Shown piece after piece: positions 63,683 to 64,000 of a stretch of 64,000 nucleotides of DNA. The position numbers and the translations under genes are program-made. Source of the stretch: Dioscorea cayenensis subsp. rotundata (taxonomy: Eukaryota > Streptophyta > Magnoliopsida > Dioscoreales > Dioscoreaceae). Numbering within the stretch: position 1 is the first letter of the stretch; every line of letters begins with the position of its first letter. Location of the stretch: the NCBI RefSeq assembly GCF_009730915.1, contig NC_052488.1, positions 17,974,305-18,038,304 of the forward strand, written 5' to 3'. The notes beneath the pieces were generated by a model that saw only the letters and a program-made list of their open reading frames with translations, was not told the origin of the DNA and searched no databases.

Positions 63683-63800
63683 GGTGTCATAGTTGAGATT
63701 GAAGCTATTTATTTTGCTACGAAAGCTCTAAATTTAGAAAAATAATTTCAAATTTATATAGATATTCAAAATAAAATTATTTAAATAATTTGATGCTTGA
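63683..63800 (+). pseudogene. Possible RNase H-like remnant of a non-LTR element
   Basis: The + strand reads VEIEAIYFATKALNLEK and, after a stop, FQIYIDIQNKII. This resembles the helix-strand segment of plant LINE-type RNase H (RVT_3) domains, in which EA...A.KAL is followed by an acidic residue. Only about 35 codons are recognisable and stops interrupt it, so this is tentative. Confidence 0.3.
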
Positions 63801-63954
63801 ACCCAAATAGAAAAATATTCGATAACGTTACAAGCTTTGGAATCTGATGACTTTGTTAACATGGATTGAAGGAGTGCATGGCTTAGTTACGGTATTACTA
63901 TTTTAATTCAATCACCCTTCATTTCTCCTTTTCTAAATCTAACAAATGTAACCC

Positions 63955-64000
63955 AATTTAAACAATAAAAAATGTAGACCATTGAATCAAAAGAGATCAA
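63955..64000 (-). mobile_element. Edge of another Copia-type LTR copy
   Basis: The last 46 bases match 30785-30832 (shared AAACAATAAA, TAGACC(G/A)TTG and AAAAGAGATCAA in the same order and spacing). A related LTR therefore continues beyond the window. Confidence 0.6.

Noticed and set aside
1..64000. tRNA, rRNA or known microRNA genes
   Set aside because: I looked for B-box/T-arm patterns of intact tRNAs and for common conserved plant miRNA sequences and saw none. Only SINE-type degenerate boxes were found.

Overview
The window is nuclear DNA of a flowering plant. The evidence is long AT-rich intergenic DNA, GT-AG introns, plant-only gene families (a TMK receptor kinase, a plant U-box E3 ligase, an XTH wall enzyme and a CHASE-domain cytokinin receptor) and a dense layer of plant transposons. 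The short N-terminus of the cytokinin receptor is like that of cereal homologues as I remember them, while the base composition is unlike grasses. A non-grass monocot is my best guess, but it is only an inference.

Layout. 1-740: a possible tRNA-derived SINE relic and an inverted-repeat cluster built from GAAGTG motifs. 740-9433: a decayed Mutator-like element (MULE). Its left half encodes a plant-mobile-domain/Ulp1-type cysteine protease on the + strand; its right half encodes a frameshifted MULE transposase on the - strand. Its non-coding parts are filled with arrays of GTTTAA-type hexamers spaced almost exactly 20 bp apart. 11162-15976: a two-exon TMK-type LRR receptor kinase (+). 16538-18278: two non-autonomous hAT-like elements. 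21138-22451: an intronless U-box/ARM E3 ligase (+). 23824-24739: a 228-bp unit repeated four times. 25262-28550: a four-exon BAP31-like ER membrane protein (-), whose long intron holds a solo LTR inserted in a MITE. 28.9-34.7 kb: a transposon-rich block with fold-back MITEs, LTR pieces, a SINE with a clear target-site duplication, a MULE-type MITE, and a hAT element with another MITE nested in it. 37306-38635: a four-exon XTH (-). 46105-52424: an 11-exon AHK4/CRE1-type cytokinin receptor histidine kinase (-). 54.2-64 kb: AT-rich intergenic DNA with microsatellites, one GC-rich minisatellite and retroelement scraps.

The host genes do not form a cluster; plant genes this far apart are transcribed separately. 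TMK (auxin-linked cell-surface kinase), the cytokinin receptor and the XTH all belong to growth control, but their neighbourhood is probably coincidental.

The most interesting unit is the MULE. Its 20-bp-period GTTTAA arrays recur, with the same spacing, in two short non-autonomous elements (31924-32393 and about 41109-41541). One of these has an imperfect 9-bp target-site duplication and termini like those of the MULE. This ties the large element and its small relatives into one family with a shared periodic internal sequence that coding capacity does not explain.
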